From Favolaschia claudopus (Eukaryota > Basidiomycota > Agaricomycetes > Agaricales > Mycenaceae): a stretch of DNA of 64,000 nucleotides. The position numbers and the translations under genes were made by a program. The stretch spans positions 1,302,001 through 1,366,000 of the forward strand of contig JAWWNJ010000040.1 in NCBI GenBank assembly GCA_037176885.1, read 5' to 3'. The notes beneath the pieces were generated by a model. That model was not told where the DNA came from. It saw only the letters and a list, made by a program, of their open reading frames with translations, and made no database searches. Of the stretch, positions 30,458-42,429 are shown one piece after another (within the stretch, counting starts at the first letter, position 1; each line of letters begins with the position of its first letter).

Positions 30458-31338
30458 GTCTGGAATTTGTTGGTCTCAAGTTTGTATTAGTATTACGAAA
30501 CAGAAATTCATTCATCGGTTGTTCAATAAGATATAAGTTACACCAGAACTTTGCCGCAACTTGAACCGAGCATAGGCAGATGACGGCGGTACTACTAGTA
30601 AGTAGCAGGTAAGTACTTAGTACATATTTTATCAATTAAAATTTAAGCTGTTATTTTCCTACAGTCTGCTCGAGTGGGCGGCGGTGCGTTAGCGGCGGTG
30701 TGCGGTACTCGTGCGCAAGGACGCGGCGTGTTCAGAAAGTGACGCGGCAGTCTCAAGCTCGGCTGGGGCAGTGACAATGTGTGACGCGGCGTGTTTGCGG
30801 TAGACGCGGCGATTTAAATTATACCAAGCAAACCTCCCACACAAAGCGTGGTATTCTGAGCCACCGTTCGGCCTGCAGAGCGAGCTGTATGTGCCGTTGT
30901 TGAGGCTTGTGACGATTGTGACATGCGTGACGAGGAAGTGACTTCTGGTTCAAATTTGAGCCTGAAGCGAGATTCCAAGGTAAAATATCTGTTTTTCGTG
31001 CTGTGAAAGCGCTTGGAGGTGTTTTCCGTGTTTTTCTTTACTACCTACATCCCGATGGTATGCCATTCCCACCTCAATTGCCCGATATCACTCGAGAGAT
31101 GAAGATTTTCTTAAATATTTTTACAGATTCATGCTATAAGACATAATTTGAACACTTTCCTCCCTTATGTCCATGCTTCTACATTGTTGTGGAACGCAGA
31201 AACCGACGGAACATGCGGAGAAGGAGTTTGATTGGGGACAAACAAGGCCAAAGCTGCCGCTTTTGGCAAGGGCAATGCCCGTACCCATTGAAAAGTCGGA
31301 GGGCAGAAGGCGAGAGTGTCTAAAGTGTTTTCTCCCGG
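30458..31338. other. No gene recognised
   Basis: A GC-rich stretch at about 30673-30820 repeats GACGCGGCG-like words four or five times. The rest has short frames only. Confidence 0.4.
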
Positions 31339-31440
31339 GTGCGGGGCAGGGAATCGAACCAACGAGGGCCCTCGCCGTCGTGAGCAAAACTCACACAACT
31401 CTCCCCGGAGACGATGGATGCCACTACACCACCGCGCCCC
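31339..31440 (-). repeat. tRNA-like sequence with A and B boxes (SINE head or decayed tRNA)
   Basis: On the minus strand GGTGGTGTAGTGGCATCC matches an A box and GGTTCGATTCC is a perfect B box about 60 nt further on. CGGGGCG near the 5' end can pair with TGCCCCG at the 3' end. The T-stem does not pair, so a working tRNA is unlikely; a tRNA-derived retroposon fits better. Confidence 0.45.
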
Positions 31441-31949
31441 GTGAATGCCCCTAATGTATGTAAGCTTGTCAAGTTTACATCTGTGAATGAAATGAGTTGC
31501 ATGATATCTGATGGTCAGTCAATCTCTGCCTGACATCTGGCTCTGGCTCTACCTCGAGTTCTACCTCCGCCTCAACTTCGATCTACTTCAGCTTGGCCTC
31601 TGCATCTGCATCTACCTCGACATCGATGTATGATTGACAATAACAGCTAGGCGTGGACGCCGTTAAAGCTCCCCACAATTGCAAACGATGGTGTACATGT
31701 AAGGTCTGACCTTCTTTCCGTTCACCCCAGAGCGGGTTCCGAGTCAAGCCGGCCGAGGTCGAAGTCGAAGTAGACGGTTCGTCGTTCTCGTCGTCGTTGA
31801 TGCCAGCATGCGCCGCTGCAACAAGATGAGATGATGCAAGAGACAATTGAAGTGGAAGAAGAAGGACGTGCCCTGTTCATCCTCCCAGGTGAGGAGGGGG
31901 CGCTTCTTCTTGAGCGGGGGTATGAGACAACTCAAATAGTACTGAGAAT
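31441..31949. other. No gene recognised
   Basis: Contains a CTCTACCTCGAGTTCTACCT-type low-complexity stretch at about 31540-31625; no supported gene. Confidence 0.35.
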
Positions 31950-33010
31950 ATGAGGAGAAACGACCCAAGTAAAAGTCCTACCAACAACGCGGCATTGGTG
32001 GTCAACAGCACGAATGTAGTCAACCAGGGTGGCCCATTCCAAACCATTCACAGTTTTGCTGATTTGGTGGTGACGAGAGTCCCTCATTTCCGAAAAAGTT
32101 GGGTAACACACTCGAATACTGACAGTAATAGTGACGGGCCCATTCAGGCCGTAAAAAGATTAAGTATAGGAAAGGATGCAGACCTGCCACGCACTTTCAA
32201 TGGGTTTCTATGATGTCCAAGCCCAACAGGACGAGTTGTTTTACCGCACCTTCCCTGATGCCCGACACCCCCCACCCACGCAGGTTGTCATTGATCACTT
32301 CCGAATGTATGCCCCGCCGGATCGGCATGCTAAACTTGTCACTGATGAACTGAGGGACAACGATGTGGAGATGGACGGGGAGGTCCATCTTCGTCATGGG
32401 GCAACGCCAGTGGGGGGAAGCCCAAAGGCGCTCACAATGGCTTCTCGGGCGGAGTTGCCGGTGTATGCGGACTCGGAGCTATCTGCTGCCATTTGTGAGC
32501 ATCATCTCCCTACGACAGTAGGGGAGCAAGATCGATCCACAAGCTCGTTGCTTACGTGCGTTGCCTTTCTTATTACGAGCGTCACTTCAGTGTTGAGCTG
32601 ACTGATTCATTCATTGATAAGTAATAGGCAGGATCCCATTCCGGCCAGCTCCGACCACGGCCATGAGCTTCAGCCTGTGAAAGGCAAGGGTAAGGCTGGT
32701 ATTACTTATTGCTCTTCACCCGAATCGACGTTCCATTTGTTCGTCCGTCAATCATGTACCGGTTTAGGTGGAAGTATCCAGCAGCAGCGGAGAAGGCGCA
32801 TTGCATGTTTATATTGTCGAAGGAGGAAGATTGCATGCGTGCAAAGCACCGACGGCCACAAACTGTTTGGCGTTGCCAACGGTACGATGGAGAGTGGACA
32901 AAGAGGCAGCGAGGAACGAGAATCAGGGGAGGGAACGTGCCAGTAGGTCGCAGGTTATGATCTTTTGTGATATTCATTCATTGCAGTCAATGTCTTCGAC
33001 GTGGATTGGC
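31950..33010 (+). pseudogene. Zn2Cys6-type transcription factor fragment
   Basis: After an inferred 78-nt intron (32690-32767) the frame reads RRRRIACLYCRRRKIACV, the first half of a fungal zinc cluster (C-x2-C-x6-C with the basic RRRK loop). The second Cys triplet expected about 10 residues later is not present in any frame; after the motif the sequence is Arg/Gly/Glu-rich. Upstream open stretches (31950-32213, 32176-32601) may be earlier exons. Such proteins bind CGG-type DNA motifs in the nucleus; this copy lacks half of the metal-binding site. Confidence 0.45.
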
Positions 33011-33293
33011 ATGTGCGTATCCAGCTCATCATCGACGACATAAAGTGAAGTAGGGGCTCAACGAGCCCTGTTGGTTGGCCCAGAGCATGGAAAGTACAGC
33101 GCCGGCCATTATTTCTCCAACGGTGCCGTTTCGGGCGATACGCATTTTTTGTAATTCTTTTGTGCCAAGTTTCTACTCGGCATTACCAAAAGTGACCGAA
33201 TGTAGAAATGCCTTGCTTGCGACCAGCTAATACAGTTAGCAGTTGGTTCAACTGGTGGGAAAGAGGGGGGATAATCTTATGCTACTGCACATA

Positions 33294-33665
33294 CAGCCGT
33301 TTTGGAAACAATATACGGGTTTTGATTGAGTGGTGCTCGTTCATTTGTGCTTACGTTTGTTGACGATTCTGTCATCGGCAAAGCCGGGAGCACCACTTTG
33401 TGGGGTGTTGCCGTACCACATCAAGTGCCGCAATGTTTTGGCCCTTGCTCGCAAGTCACGGCCCTGTCGAACTCTGGGCAAGTAGCAGCTGAGTCTTGAT
33501 CCTCAGTTCTGTTAACCCCCTGTTTTTTTCCTGGTGTTCTCTAGGTGGCGGAAGCAAACTCAGATTCGGCCGAAGTGGAGCTGGCGACGGGAAGCAAAAC
33601 AAAGGTAAGCACAAACGAATGAGCACCACTCGATCAAAACCCGTATATTGTTTCCAAAACGGCTG
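33294..33665. mobile_element. 372-bp MITE, second copy of the 8.2-kb family
   Basis: Ends CAGCCGTTTTGGAAACAATA and inverse; TA at 33292-33293 and 33666-33667. Nearly collinear with 8199-8571 apart from small indels. Confidence 0.92.
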
Positions 33666-33667
33666 TA

Positions 33668-34878
33668 ACATGCACCGAAGTGATTGGGCTTTCCCTGTGC
33701 TGATTTTCTATGTTTGTTTATTTATGTGCCAAATCAACAATTTCTTGCTCTGTTTTAGTACCCTCATTCAAGGATGAGGATAGCCCAGCAAACACTGATT
33801 TCTCAGGTACAATGTCATGAGATAGTAGACCTATTTCTGAGGTACTCACCCACCTGAAATTTTCGTGACTGCGTTCCCAAAAAGGCAAACACTGCCAAAT
33901 TAATAGTATTTTGAAGATTAATTTATTCACCCACCGTGTGATAGCTTACCCCAAGTTTATATCATGAAAGTTGTGGCAAACGCGCTGTAAATGAACCCTT
34001 CATCGCTCAAAGTTCCTTGACCATCGTAATCTCTGGGAAAAACCCCGAATTCGGTTACTTTTGGTAACTGCGAGTACAGCCTGAATCACCTTGAAATTTT
34101 GGGAGAACCTAGCCAGACTATCTGTACATCGATTGACGGAACAGATTTTTCATTTATGCCCTCAATCCCAGTGAGAATCCCAGCTAGATATATCGAGCTG
34201 GAAAGAGGTAGCACGAGAAATTGATGGCTTCTCGATGTATCTCGATAATCCGGACTCACCTCGTTCCACCTCGCCGACTTTTCGAGGTAGATTGAGTGCC
34301 ATCGAGATGCAGTGAGATGTGGACATTCACAGCGAGGTATGGTTTTCTGTGCGGTCGGGCAGTTCTGATGAGAATTTCCTTATTTGGTAAGTAATTTGAT
34401 CTTGCCGCAACTGTAGATAAAAAGAACAAGGACACTAAGTACAAGTGACAATAAGCAACACAGGAACACGTACCGTTTCTAAAGGTCTGGCTAGTCCTGG
34501 ATACTTATATCAAACTGATAAAAGACACACTATAGATATCAAACTCGGCGACTGCACGATTCGAGGCAGGCGCAGAACTTACCGTGTTCCCAGGAAATTC
34601 AGTCAAGGCGAGTTGCGGTATGAACGAAAATCGAAAACGAAAACGCGGCTAGCTGATAATGATCAGGCGGCCTTCCAGGCCATCAAGTCCATCAATTGCC
34701 AGCATTCAGAAACGAAAATGACCGGGCAAAGAAGCCGAGAGGATTGGATTGATGTCACAGTCACAGTATATCAATGTACGTGGTCTATTGTTGGTCTATT
34801 GTGTCATCGGCCGCTCGCCGAACGCGTCCGAGTGGCTGTACCAGGTCACGCACACGGCGTGTCTTAGCACTTAACAAG
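33668..34878. other. No gene recognised; decayed MITE end near 34.4 kb
   Basis: The frame at 34445-34867 has no recognisable motif. GATCTTGCCGCAACTGTAG at about 34398-34416 resembles a decayed end of the CAGTGGCGGCAAAATC MITE family. Confidence 0.35.
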
Positions 34879-35060
34879 CTTTAGCTCCCTGCCTCCGGCA
34901 CGGCCGACTCGCTGCGCTCGCCGGCCTCCCTCCGTTCGGTCACACAGCTTGTTGGGGCTGGCCGCCCCAAACCCCGCTGCGCTCGCTCCGCTCGCGACGT
35001 CTCGTACGATCTCAACATCTCGACATTGACCCCGTGACTTTCTGTCAAAAGTCACGCGAC
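34879..35060. repeat. GC-rich palindromic repeat
   Basis: ACAAGCTTTAG, GGCCGACTCGCTGCGCTCGC and CACACAGCTTGT in order, shared with 35940-36125. GAGCG/CGCTC palindromes dominate. A CCCCGTGACTTTCTGTCAAA word at about 35030 also occurs next to the GC-rich repeat at 15.6 kb (and with one change at 44.6 kb). Confidence 0.65.
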
Positions 35061-35275
35061 TGATGGCCTGGCCCTATAGGGTGACTTCCCGTAAGATAAA
35101 TTTATGCTGGCCCAATTTCTGAGGTTGTTTGAGAGTGCCAGTGATGCAATCAGACTGGCGATATTTTCATCGCAAAACAAATCTACCAGGTGCGCGACTG
35201 CCCTGTTTGCGGGAGAGAGGTTGCAGGACCTGATGGGGTGTCAAAAAGTGTCTTCTTACCTTTTCGACTTTAATT

Positions 35276-35585
35276 GACAGTTGTTGACGATTCCGTCAAC
35301 GGCACCGTGCGGCTCCACATGTCTCCACAACTGCCGTGAGCTTGTCGGTGTAAACAACTGGGCTCAAGCACGCATTTGAGCTCTGCTGGAGGTCAGATTG
35401 GAGCTCTGATGTATTCACGAAGGTTCAGGGAGCCTCACCGACTCACTCTCTGGCAAGAGAATGCGCTGAAAGAGACGAATAGCTGATTCGGCAAGGGTGG
35501 AGCCGAGGACGCGGACCAAACACAGGTAAGCAGATTTCGAAAACGAAAATCAATCAAAACCCGCATTCTTTTTCCGAAACGGCTG
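35276..35585. mobile_element. Left-truncated relative of the 3.2/8.2-kb TIR family
   Basis: The right end (CAAAACCCGCATTCTTTTTC then CGAAACGGCTG, followed by TA) is intermediate between the transposon TIR at 3245 and the MITE TIR at 8199. The interior GTTGACGATTC block is shared with both MITEs. The left TIR is missing. Confidence 0.65.
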
Positions 35586-35939
35586 TATCTTCCGCACCTT
35601 TCCCCCAATTGCCCTACTTTCTCAGTGAAAGTTGGTCCATTTTCAGTGTAGAATTCATTGAGCCCAACTTGATTTTTCCTCATTCGCTCCAAAATCGAAA
35701 ACCACTTTCACTATACAACTTTTGACACTTTTGTTCAAGGTGCGGAAGGTCGAAAAAACGAAGTCCAAAACCACATTTTGGTGCACCACCCAAAACGATG
35801 ACGAATCATCCCAGCCGCTTCGCAACGTGGATAATCGATTAGCGCAGCCCTGAGCCCACGTGAAGAAGCGGTTGGTCACGAGCCTACTTGTTGAAAATAA
35901 CTGCAGGCCATCAGTCAGGTGATCTTTGACAGCAAGTCA

Positions 35940-36125
35940 CGGGATACTGTAGCAACAAGCTTTAGTACCCTGCCTTCGGCAGGGCCGACTCGCTGCGCTC
36001 GCGTCCTCACCTTCGGCGGGTACACAGCTTGTCGGGGCTCCGCCCCAAACCCCGCAGTTTTTTTTGCTGGATTCCGTGCCGACGCCGCACTGCCGCTCGC
36101 TACGCTCGCGATCGGCGCGCGGCGC
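35940..36125. repeat. GC-rich palindromic repeat, second copy
   Basis: Same order of words as 34879-35060; its end (CGCACTGCCGCTCGCTACGC) is the inverse of the core in the repeats at 15.6 and 44.6 kb. Confidence 0.65.
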
Positions 36126-36239
36126 CATCGGGGAAGGTCGGCTGAATCCGAGCCTGTGGGAAACGGCGGCAACATCTCTACGGCGACTCGCCCACGCCTC
36201 CCCCAGTCTGACATTCCCTAATAAGGGAATTTCTGGGGG

Positions 36240-36620
36240 AGGCCAAGGGGTTTTTGATTGTGCTGGAGGGGGTGGAAAAGGAAGTCCTTGATGGGATCAA
36301 GAATGATAAGAGGGTGGATAAGACCTGGCTGGGAGAAGGTATGTGATCTATCATAATGGTCTCATTTATGTTCCCCGAAATGAGGACCTGCGTAATAAGA
36401 TTATTGGGCTGCACCATGATCCTGCTCTATTCGGACATCCTGGAGAAAATCGGACCAGGGAAATTCTTGAACGCAATTACTGGTGGCCGAGGGCAGGTGA
36501 CTGGATTTCCAAATATATTATCATATAAAGCAGTGCGAACCATGCCAGCATGTCCACCCTCCATCGGTCCCTTCTGCAGCCTCAACCGTCAATATTAACA
36601 CAACTTGAGTGTAAGATTTC
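36240..36620 (+). pseudogene. Ty3/gypsy integrase zinc-binding domain fragment
   Basis: Reads VLDGIKNDKRVDKTW, GLIYVPRNEDLRNKIIGLHH, FGHPGENRTREILERNYWWP, then, after a frame change, KQCEPCQHVHPP. The two His and two Cys form the HHCC integrase finger. No catalytic core, LTR or other pol part is nearby; an isolated relic. Confidence 0.82.
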
Positions 36621-37530
36621 GAAGTATGTATATACAATCTACAGGGAATGTCCCGGCCACATTGTTTTATTTTCGTCCTTGGTGTTCCGCAAATGATTAT
36701 CTTATCTATGGAGCCTTTTCCCGGTCATTTCACAGCCATTTCTGCATTGCCGCTTTCGTGGGGACATTGTGGAAAATCGACGCGATGCATCTTAGGACTC
36801 ACTTGCGATTTGTTCGTATTTTTAGCGTCACTGTGGAGGGCGGGGGGTAGGACCGACTGGGAACAAACAAAGGACAAACAGGCATTCGTTTGGTGTGTAG
36901 TAAAGGCTGGCTTTGAACTTTGAAGGAGATAGGCACGAGGATAGGCACGAAGATAATACTCTAGAGCAGTCGTTGGCCGTGTCTGTAATCATCTGGATAT
37001 CGTTGAAGGGCTCCATTGCGGTAGGGCTTGACAGAGGACAAAAACGGGAGGAGGAAACGGTAAAGACAAGAAGGGAATTTCCTTTTCGGGAAGGGCGCGA
37101 AAAAAATTGTGATTGTGATTATTGGTTGACTTCCCATAGTACTATTTGTTTCTTATAGTATTTGAAGGGGTGCCAATGATGCCAACTACAAGCTTTGATG
37201 GTGTCGAAATATTATCCGTTCGTTTCCAGCATGCTTTTTAGTAGTAGATTTGGAATAGTTTCATTCGAAACTCTCTCACAGGTTGAAAACTCTGAGGGAG
37301 GCCTGCAGGAGCCCTTTCCGTCTCGTCTGCGTGTCTCGACGCGTTTGCGACGCGTCAATACGCGTATTTGGTGGCGACCATCAAACGGACCATTTGGCTC
37401 GCCCGGCATCACACTACTTATGGATTCCTACGGTTGCCGACAAAAGGCAAGCGGCAATAACCGAGCACCCGAGATCGGCACAAGGTCCACACTTTCCAGA
37501 TTCATCTATTCAGCGGATAAGCAGGCGCAT
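36621..37530. other. No gene recognised
   Basis: Short frames only. GACTTCCCATAGTACTA at about 37130 is repeated inverted at about 37681, possibly ends of a 570-bp element containing the palindrome at 37531. Confidence 0.4.
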
Positions 37531-37570
37531 TAAATCTGAACAGGGGGTCCCTACCCCCTGTTCAGATTTA
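37531..37570. repeat. Perfect 18-bp-arm palindrome
   Basis: TAAATCTGAACAGGGGGT, a 4-base loop CCCT, then the exact reverse complement. As RNA it would form a very stable hairpin; no U-run follows, so it is not a bacterial-type terminator. Confidence 0.9.
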
Positions 37571-38878
37571 CCATCTAACAAGCTTTAGTACGGGTTAAAA
37601 ACAGCTGAAATGAGATCTGAGCCCGATGGGGTCCCCCGGCATCTCCTCCGGAAATGCAAATATATTCCAAAAAAAATATTTAGTACTATGGGAAGTCATC
37701 CATTTACGAGGACTGCAGTAAATCATGAACAAGCGTTGCCAAATCGTTGCCACCGATTCCAAGTGCACGTGACAAGAAAACAGGACGAGAGGTCCCCCAG
37801 TACCTGGACGTAGTAGGGACGGTGGAGACCGTTGTTCACCGAAACACCGGTGGGCGGGGCACAGCCATATGTATTTTGGAGGGGGCAGGCTCGCGGAATA
37901 AGGAGAGCGGACGCGTGGCAAATTCATTGACTGTGTAGCCCTGATTTTTTGTTGACACTCAACCTCGCCGACATGGGAGGTGTGTCCTGGAACAACTTTT
38001 GCATGGAGCTGGGCGCAAAAACAAAGACGTACTGGCTCGGTAATCATGTTTGTGGGCGGCCAGAAGGAGAAGAAAACAATCGCCGAAAAAGGAAAGAAGG
38101 AAGGAGGAAAAAGGGAGAATTTCGAAGGATTTCATGCCTATTTAGCCTTGTAGAACTCAATTTTTTCTTCGCTGCGCGGCAACTCTCGGGAAGGCCGGCC
38201 CGGCAGTGCCCCGCGTAAATTCCAGCATCAAGTGCGGTTTGCGTTTTTTTCTTGCTAAGAAATGCTCAGTTCATGGCTGCAAACACTAGCAACTGTACTG
38301 GAGCTCCAGTCTTGAGCTTGACAGGGCCCTCCACCAGACGTTTTGCTGGAATTCTCAATCAAAAACAGGGCCCTGCCGCCTAAGTGTCTCTTAATTTTGT
38401 CTGAGAGAATAGAGAGTTCCTGTTATTGCGCTACACAATGATTCTGTCCTGACTCCTCTTGACATAGTTCAACTTGAGTTCAACTACCAGGTTGAAAATG
38501 GAAGGAGCGAGTAAACTCCAAAATGATGGCAGTTTTGTCACTACAGCAGGAAGGAAATTAGGGGAGGAAAAATATTCTCTCGCCAACCACCACATTCATC
38601 GATAATCTCAGGTATCCAGTACTCAAAATTGTTGCCAGGAGTATCCGCAGAGTGTTGAATATCAGTTAAATGTTCAGAACCACAGGATAAATTGAGACAC
38701 GGCCCACACTGCTGCAGAGCATTCCCCCCATCTTCAATACAAGCCTCGGATACTACGCTGCATTTTTTTACACTGCGTTCAGACGCAGAATTCAGTCAAG
38801 AACGAACGGAAAAGTAAATCAGGGGTCTCGGCATTCGCCGGATTGCCCATTTTGGTGTCTCTTGTGATGTTATCACTG
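37571..38878. other. No gene recognised
   Basis: Frames of up to 150 codons on the minus strand (38047-37595) lack motifs and are Arg/Pro-rich; probably chance. Confidence 0.35.
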
Positions 38879-38879
38879 C

Positions 38880-38958
38880 CATACACCTTTTTTGGATGCA
38901 TCATCAAGGCATACACTTTTTTGGGACGCGATCAAAAGCATACACCCTTTTCGGACGG
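38880..38958 (+). repeat. Short tandem repeat of GCATACACYTTTTTKGG
   Basis: Three copies spaced about 29 bp apart, with an inverted GGTGTATGCC immediately after at about 38966. Confidence 0.7.
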
Positions 38959-39489
38959 CATACAGGGTGTATGCCATCACCACAAACACCATTAACGAGC
39001 CGACGTACTAGGGTCAGTTCGTCGGCACTCTCCTCATCAGCCCCCGTTGCCGACTCGGAGCTCAGGGGCCCATCGCGCCCATCGGACTCATCCTCACTTT
39101 TGACCGTCACCACAGCCTGCACGAATCTGCGTGAAATTTCGATTGGCTTGCTGGGATCCCGACGAGGTCGCTTCATGGGAGATTTTGCGGCCGCCATTTG
39201 AGATAACTAAGGGTGCCATCGGGAATGAACCCATCTGGTGGAGCGATGAAACTGACATTGAACACTTTCTCCTCAAATTCAGTGAAGTTGTGCTGCCACA
39301 AATTGGCCTGCGACCGCCAGTGGGCCACCTCGCGTTGTAAAGACGAGTATTTCTCTTCGCCGCCTTTGGCCGGCGGCGAACACCTCAAATTGAACTCATC
39401 CAAATCTCATCCGTTTTTTCTGGCTTCAAGTGCCGATAATGCGTTTTAGATCATTAGAAAGCCTTTTTCGAGATTAAGGCGCGTAAATA
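38959..39489. other. No gene recognised
   Basis: A minus-strand frame at 39197-38904 begins with a basic patch (KSPMKRPRRDPSK) and then an acidic Ser-rich stretch; it may be a fragment of a nuclear protein but nothing firmer can be said. Confidence 0.3.
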
Positions 39490-40007
39490 TGGTGGGGGAC
39501 GTGACTTCGTGACAAAGTTTTATGGTCGACATTGTGACGCTAATAACTTGTGTGACAGTCACCCAAATTTCTTGATATTGCATGAATGGCTTCCTTTTGA
39601 AGAGTAGAAGAGATTGTATGGAGCAGATTTATTCTCTGTTGAATTTCGTGATTTTGACCACAAATTTGGCCATCCTAAAGCGGAAATTGATCCGAAATGG
39701 CTCTGTTGGGGTCGATTTGATGGCCCATCAATACCGAATATTCCCCCAAAGAGTCGTGATTCGAGTAGTGGGGTCCAAATAAACTTATAGGAGCCACTTG
39801 AGATCTCAAAAGCTCCCCCAAGTTCTACCTCAATGCCCCTTGAAAACCTGTTTCTCGTGCAAAAATTTGGCCATTTCCCATCAAAAAGTTCCCACGGCCC
39901 AAAATTTCGGAAAACACCCACTCTTGGGTATTTCGAGTTGATCTGGCCGGGTTTCAGGTCAAAATTCCAAAAAATTCCGGTGCGACATGAAGTCACGTCC
40001 CCCACCA
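39490..40007. mobile_element. 518-bp MITE with TA target duplication
   Basis: Ends TGGTGGGGGACGTGACTTC and inverse; TA at 39488-39489 and 40008-40009. No coding capacity. Confidence 0.9.
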
Positions 40008-40173
40008 TACGCGTTCCAGATGCCAGGATGGAACGTGAGAAATTTATGATTATATAATAAGGGGACCCGCCAATCACTAACCCCTAGACTATTATAATAC
40101 ACCGCAGGTACGAGGAGTTTTGTATTCTAATGTCTGTTTATAAGAGACTAACTTTCCCCGTTCCTCAAGGATT

Positions 40174-40245
40174 CTTGGCATAGTAGTAACGGTTATAAAC
40201 TGTTCCTTCTTACGCATTTTTGCGCGTGAGTTCGATCCTGCCAGC
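40174..40245 (+). repeat. tRNA-like A/B boxes (weak)
   Basis: TTGGCATAGTAGTAACGG resembles an A box; GAGTTCGATCCTG about 45 nt downstream resembles a B box. Stems do not fold into a cloverleaf. Confidence 0.3.
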
Positions 40246-40829
40246 GGCCATTCTTTTCCGATTCCACGCTGTCTGGGCGGTTCGGTGGATTTCCAGCGAC
40301 TTGCCGACCAGTGAATTTCCACCGAATCTGTTGCTTGTTTCCAGCGAAAACCAAATCCCTGGAATTCCACCGACAAAGGGTTGGCGTGTACGCCTTCCAT
40401 GGCTTGGGGATATTCCCAAGCAGGTAGATTTCCAAATTGTCGGGAAATGCCGGCCAGATCAGCCAGATCAGCCGAATGTCATCATTCGGTAATTGCCGGC
40501 GATCGATGAACCTCCCGCATGCGGCATCATGATCATGCCCGCCTCCCGGCGCTTCGGCAAAGTGCCCGAAGCACCCACACACTCAACAGTGACCAATAGA
40601 GCTTGATGGTTGCTTCTCACAGGGACTACAGGCCCCATTCAAATAAATTGCATTCACATTCAGAAATATATGGCTGAGCTCACATAAATATTGGGCTCTC
40701 GAAAATGTAACGCATGTTCAGAATACTGAGGCCTCTGGATAGGCAGAATCCCAAATGTCTCACCTCTCTCCAATCAGATTATTCCTATACAAATATAAAT
40801 TGAATATTTTTCCAAAACGAACAGCATAG

Positions 40830-41391
40830 ACCGGTGACCATTCAAACTGGGCCAGCAGTTACAGTGCGTACTGCTGACATTCTTCTCAAAAGCTTTGTGA
40901 TTATTGGAGTATGATGAGGGACAATAATTTATGATTTTCTTGGCAATATTCATGCTAACCACTGAGTGAAAATCACTTACAGCGGGTAGTAGAGAGGCCT
41001 AGAATGCATTTCTGTAGCAAATGCAATTTATCTGGGTTTGTAAACTGACTGAACCACCCCAGCCATGGCGAGTTTCGTAGAGAAACTTCTGCGAGAGATT
41101 TCGGACCATGTGTGATTGATGCCATCATCTGATCTCCATACGGCACGGACCGCCCGGTCTTGGTTTACTATTTTTTGAGGGCTGTATAGGGGTCTGGTGA
41201 CATTCACTACCGCAGGGACACGTAGTCGGAGTTAAAAATCCCCAGGATACCTCAAACTTGAACCTCGTCTCAATGCCCTAACCTCCGTCAACAACCTCGT
41301 TAGTGATCAAAACCACGGTTGTTAACGACGAAACCTCTCAGTTCAACCTTCATTGCAAAACCAAATAATTTTCAACGATAAATAAGGTCAT
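40830..41391. repeat. Dispersed repeat, copy 2 (inverted relative to 7139-8125)
   Basis: Reverse-complement match to the 7.1-8.1 kb copy without the 484-bp MITE, giving the empty site (single TA at about 40993). Confidence 0.8.
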
Positions 41392-42060
41392 ACTTATTCA
41401 CTCGAAGAAAAAGTTGCTGGACAGTTGACAGCGTTTGATGGCAACGGCACTTTGACAGCACTATTATGTAATATGACATAAGAACACGCTCGCACTTTTG
41501 CCTCTCGCATTCTTTACTCGCAAGAACGGTTAACCGTCCGATCAGTTAACGCACATAACACACAGCCACTCGGAGCACATAATCCGAGGCAGTAGATTTT
41601 GCATTTCTAAACCGTAGAAATATTTGTGAAGTCAGTTTTACGTAATAGCATAGATCATCTTTGTCTGAAAGAAACACGGAATTCTCTTATATTGCGGAAG
41701 TGTAGCAAGACTTGAAGTTGCCCGCCAAAAGTTATGTGCACTGATGTGACTGTCACGTCACATTATGTGCATAGTCGCCGCCTTTGTCCTTCGTGCGCAT
41801 CACACTCATCATATTAGGGCACGATCTTTTACTGGCGGTCAGCTACTTGTGCTCAACACGTTTTGCCACGCCAAAACACGGAAAAAACGCGTTCTATCCC
41901 TCAGCAATACCCCGCAAGTCTCAAACCATTTATGCCACCACCTACTGTCAATCCCCCAAGCAGGGCCGGCTCAAATGCTCAAAATATGGGCTATCTCCCC
42001 TAAAACCAGCTACCCAGTACAATGTGCGGAAAACCGCAAGAACATCCAGAGATGTTTGAC
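41392..42060. other. No gene recognised
   Basis: Short frames only. Confidence 0.35.
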
Positions 42061-42206
42061 CTCAGGCTCCATTCGGTTGCGTCACTTCGGAGCACTTGAC
42101 GTCACTTAACATTATTTCTCACCACAAGTTTGGCGTGGAATTTTTCCCAAGTGCTCCAAAGTGACGCTAAATGACGCTAAGACACGACAGCCGAATGGAG
42201 CCTGAG
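42061..42206. mobile_element. 146-bp MITE-like element
   Basis: CTCAGGCTCCATTCGG at the left and inverse at the right, with further GTGACGC/GCGTCAC inverted words inside. No target duplication found. Confidence 0.65.
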
Positions 42207-42429
42207 AAATGTGCCCAAACAAGTTAAACTATCACTAGCAGTGAGCCCATGCTTCGCCATGGGATTCCGCTCTTCTGCCCTACAAAAACCAGGTGCCAGT
42301 GCCAATCGTCGCCGACCTTCGGTCGACTCCTCGCCGCCCCGTGTGCGAGCTCACTCCATCTCAAATGGCTTGGTTTCTTACATATAGTAAATACAATGCA
42401 AAAATCTCATCTTAAGCCGTTTACAATGT

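Noticed and set aside
31339..31440. Functional tRNA gene
   Set aside because: A and B boxes are good but the T-stem does not pair; called a tRNA-like repeat instead.
35588..35752. MITE bounded by CTTCCGCACCTT inverted repeats
   Set aside because: Only 12 bp match and no target duplication; the word also occurs in the long-TIR element at 52.7 kb.
37531..37570. Rho-independent terminator
   Set aside because: Eukaryotic context and no U-run after the hairpin.
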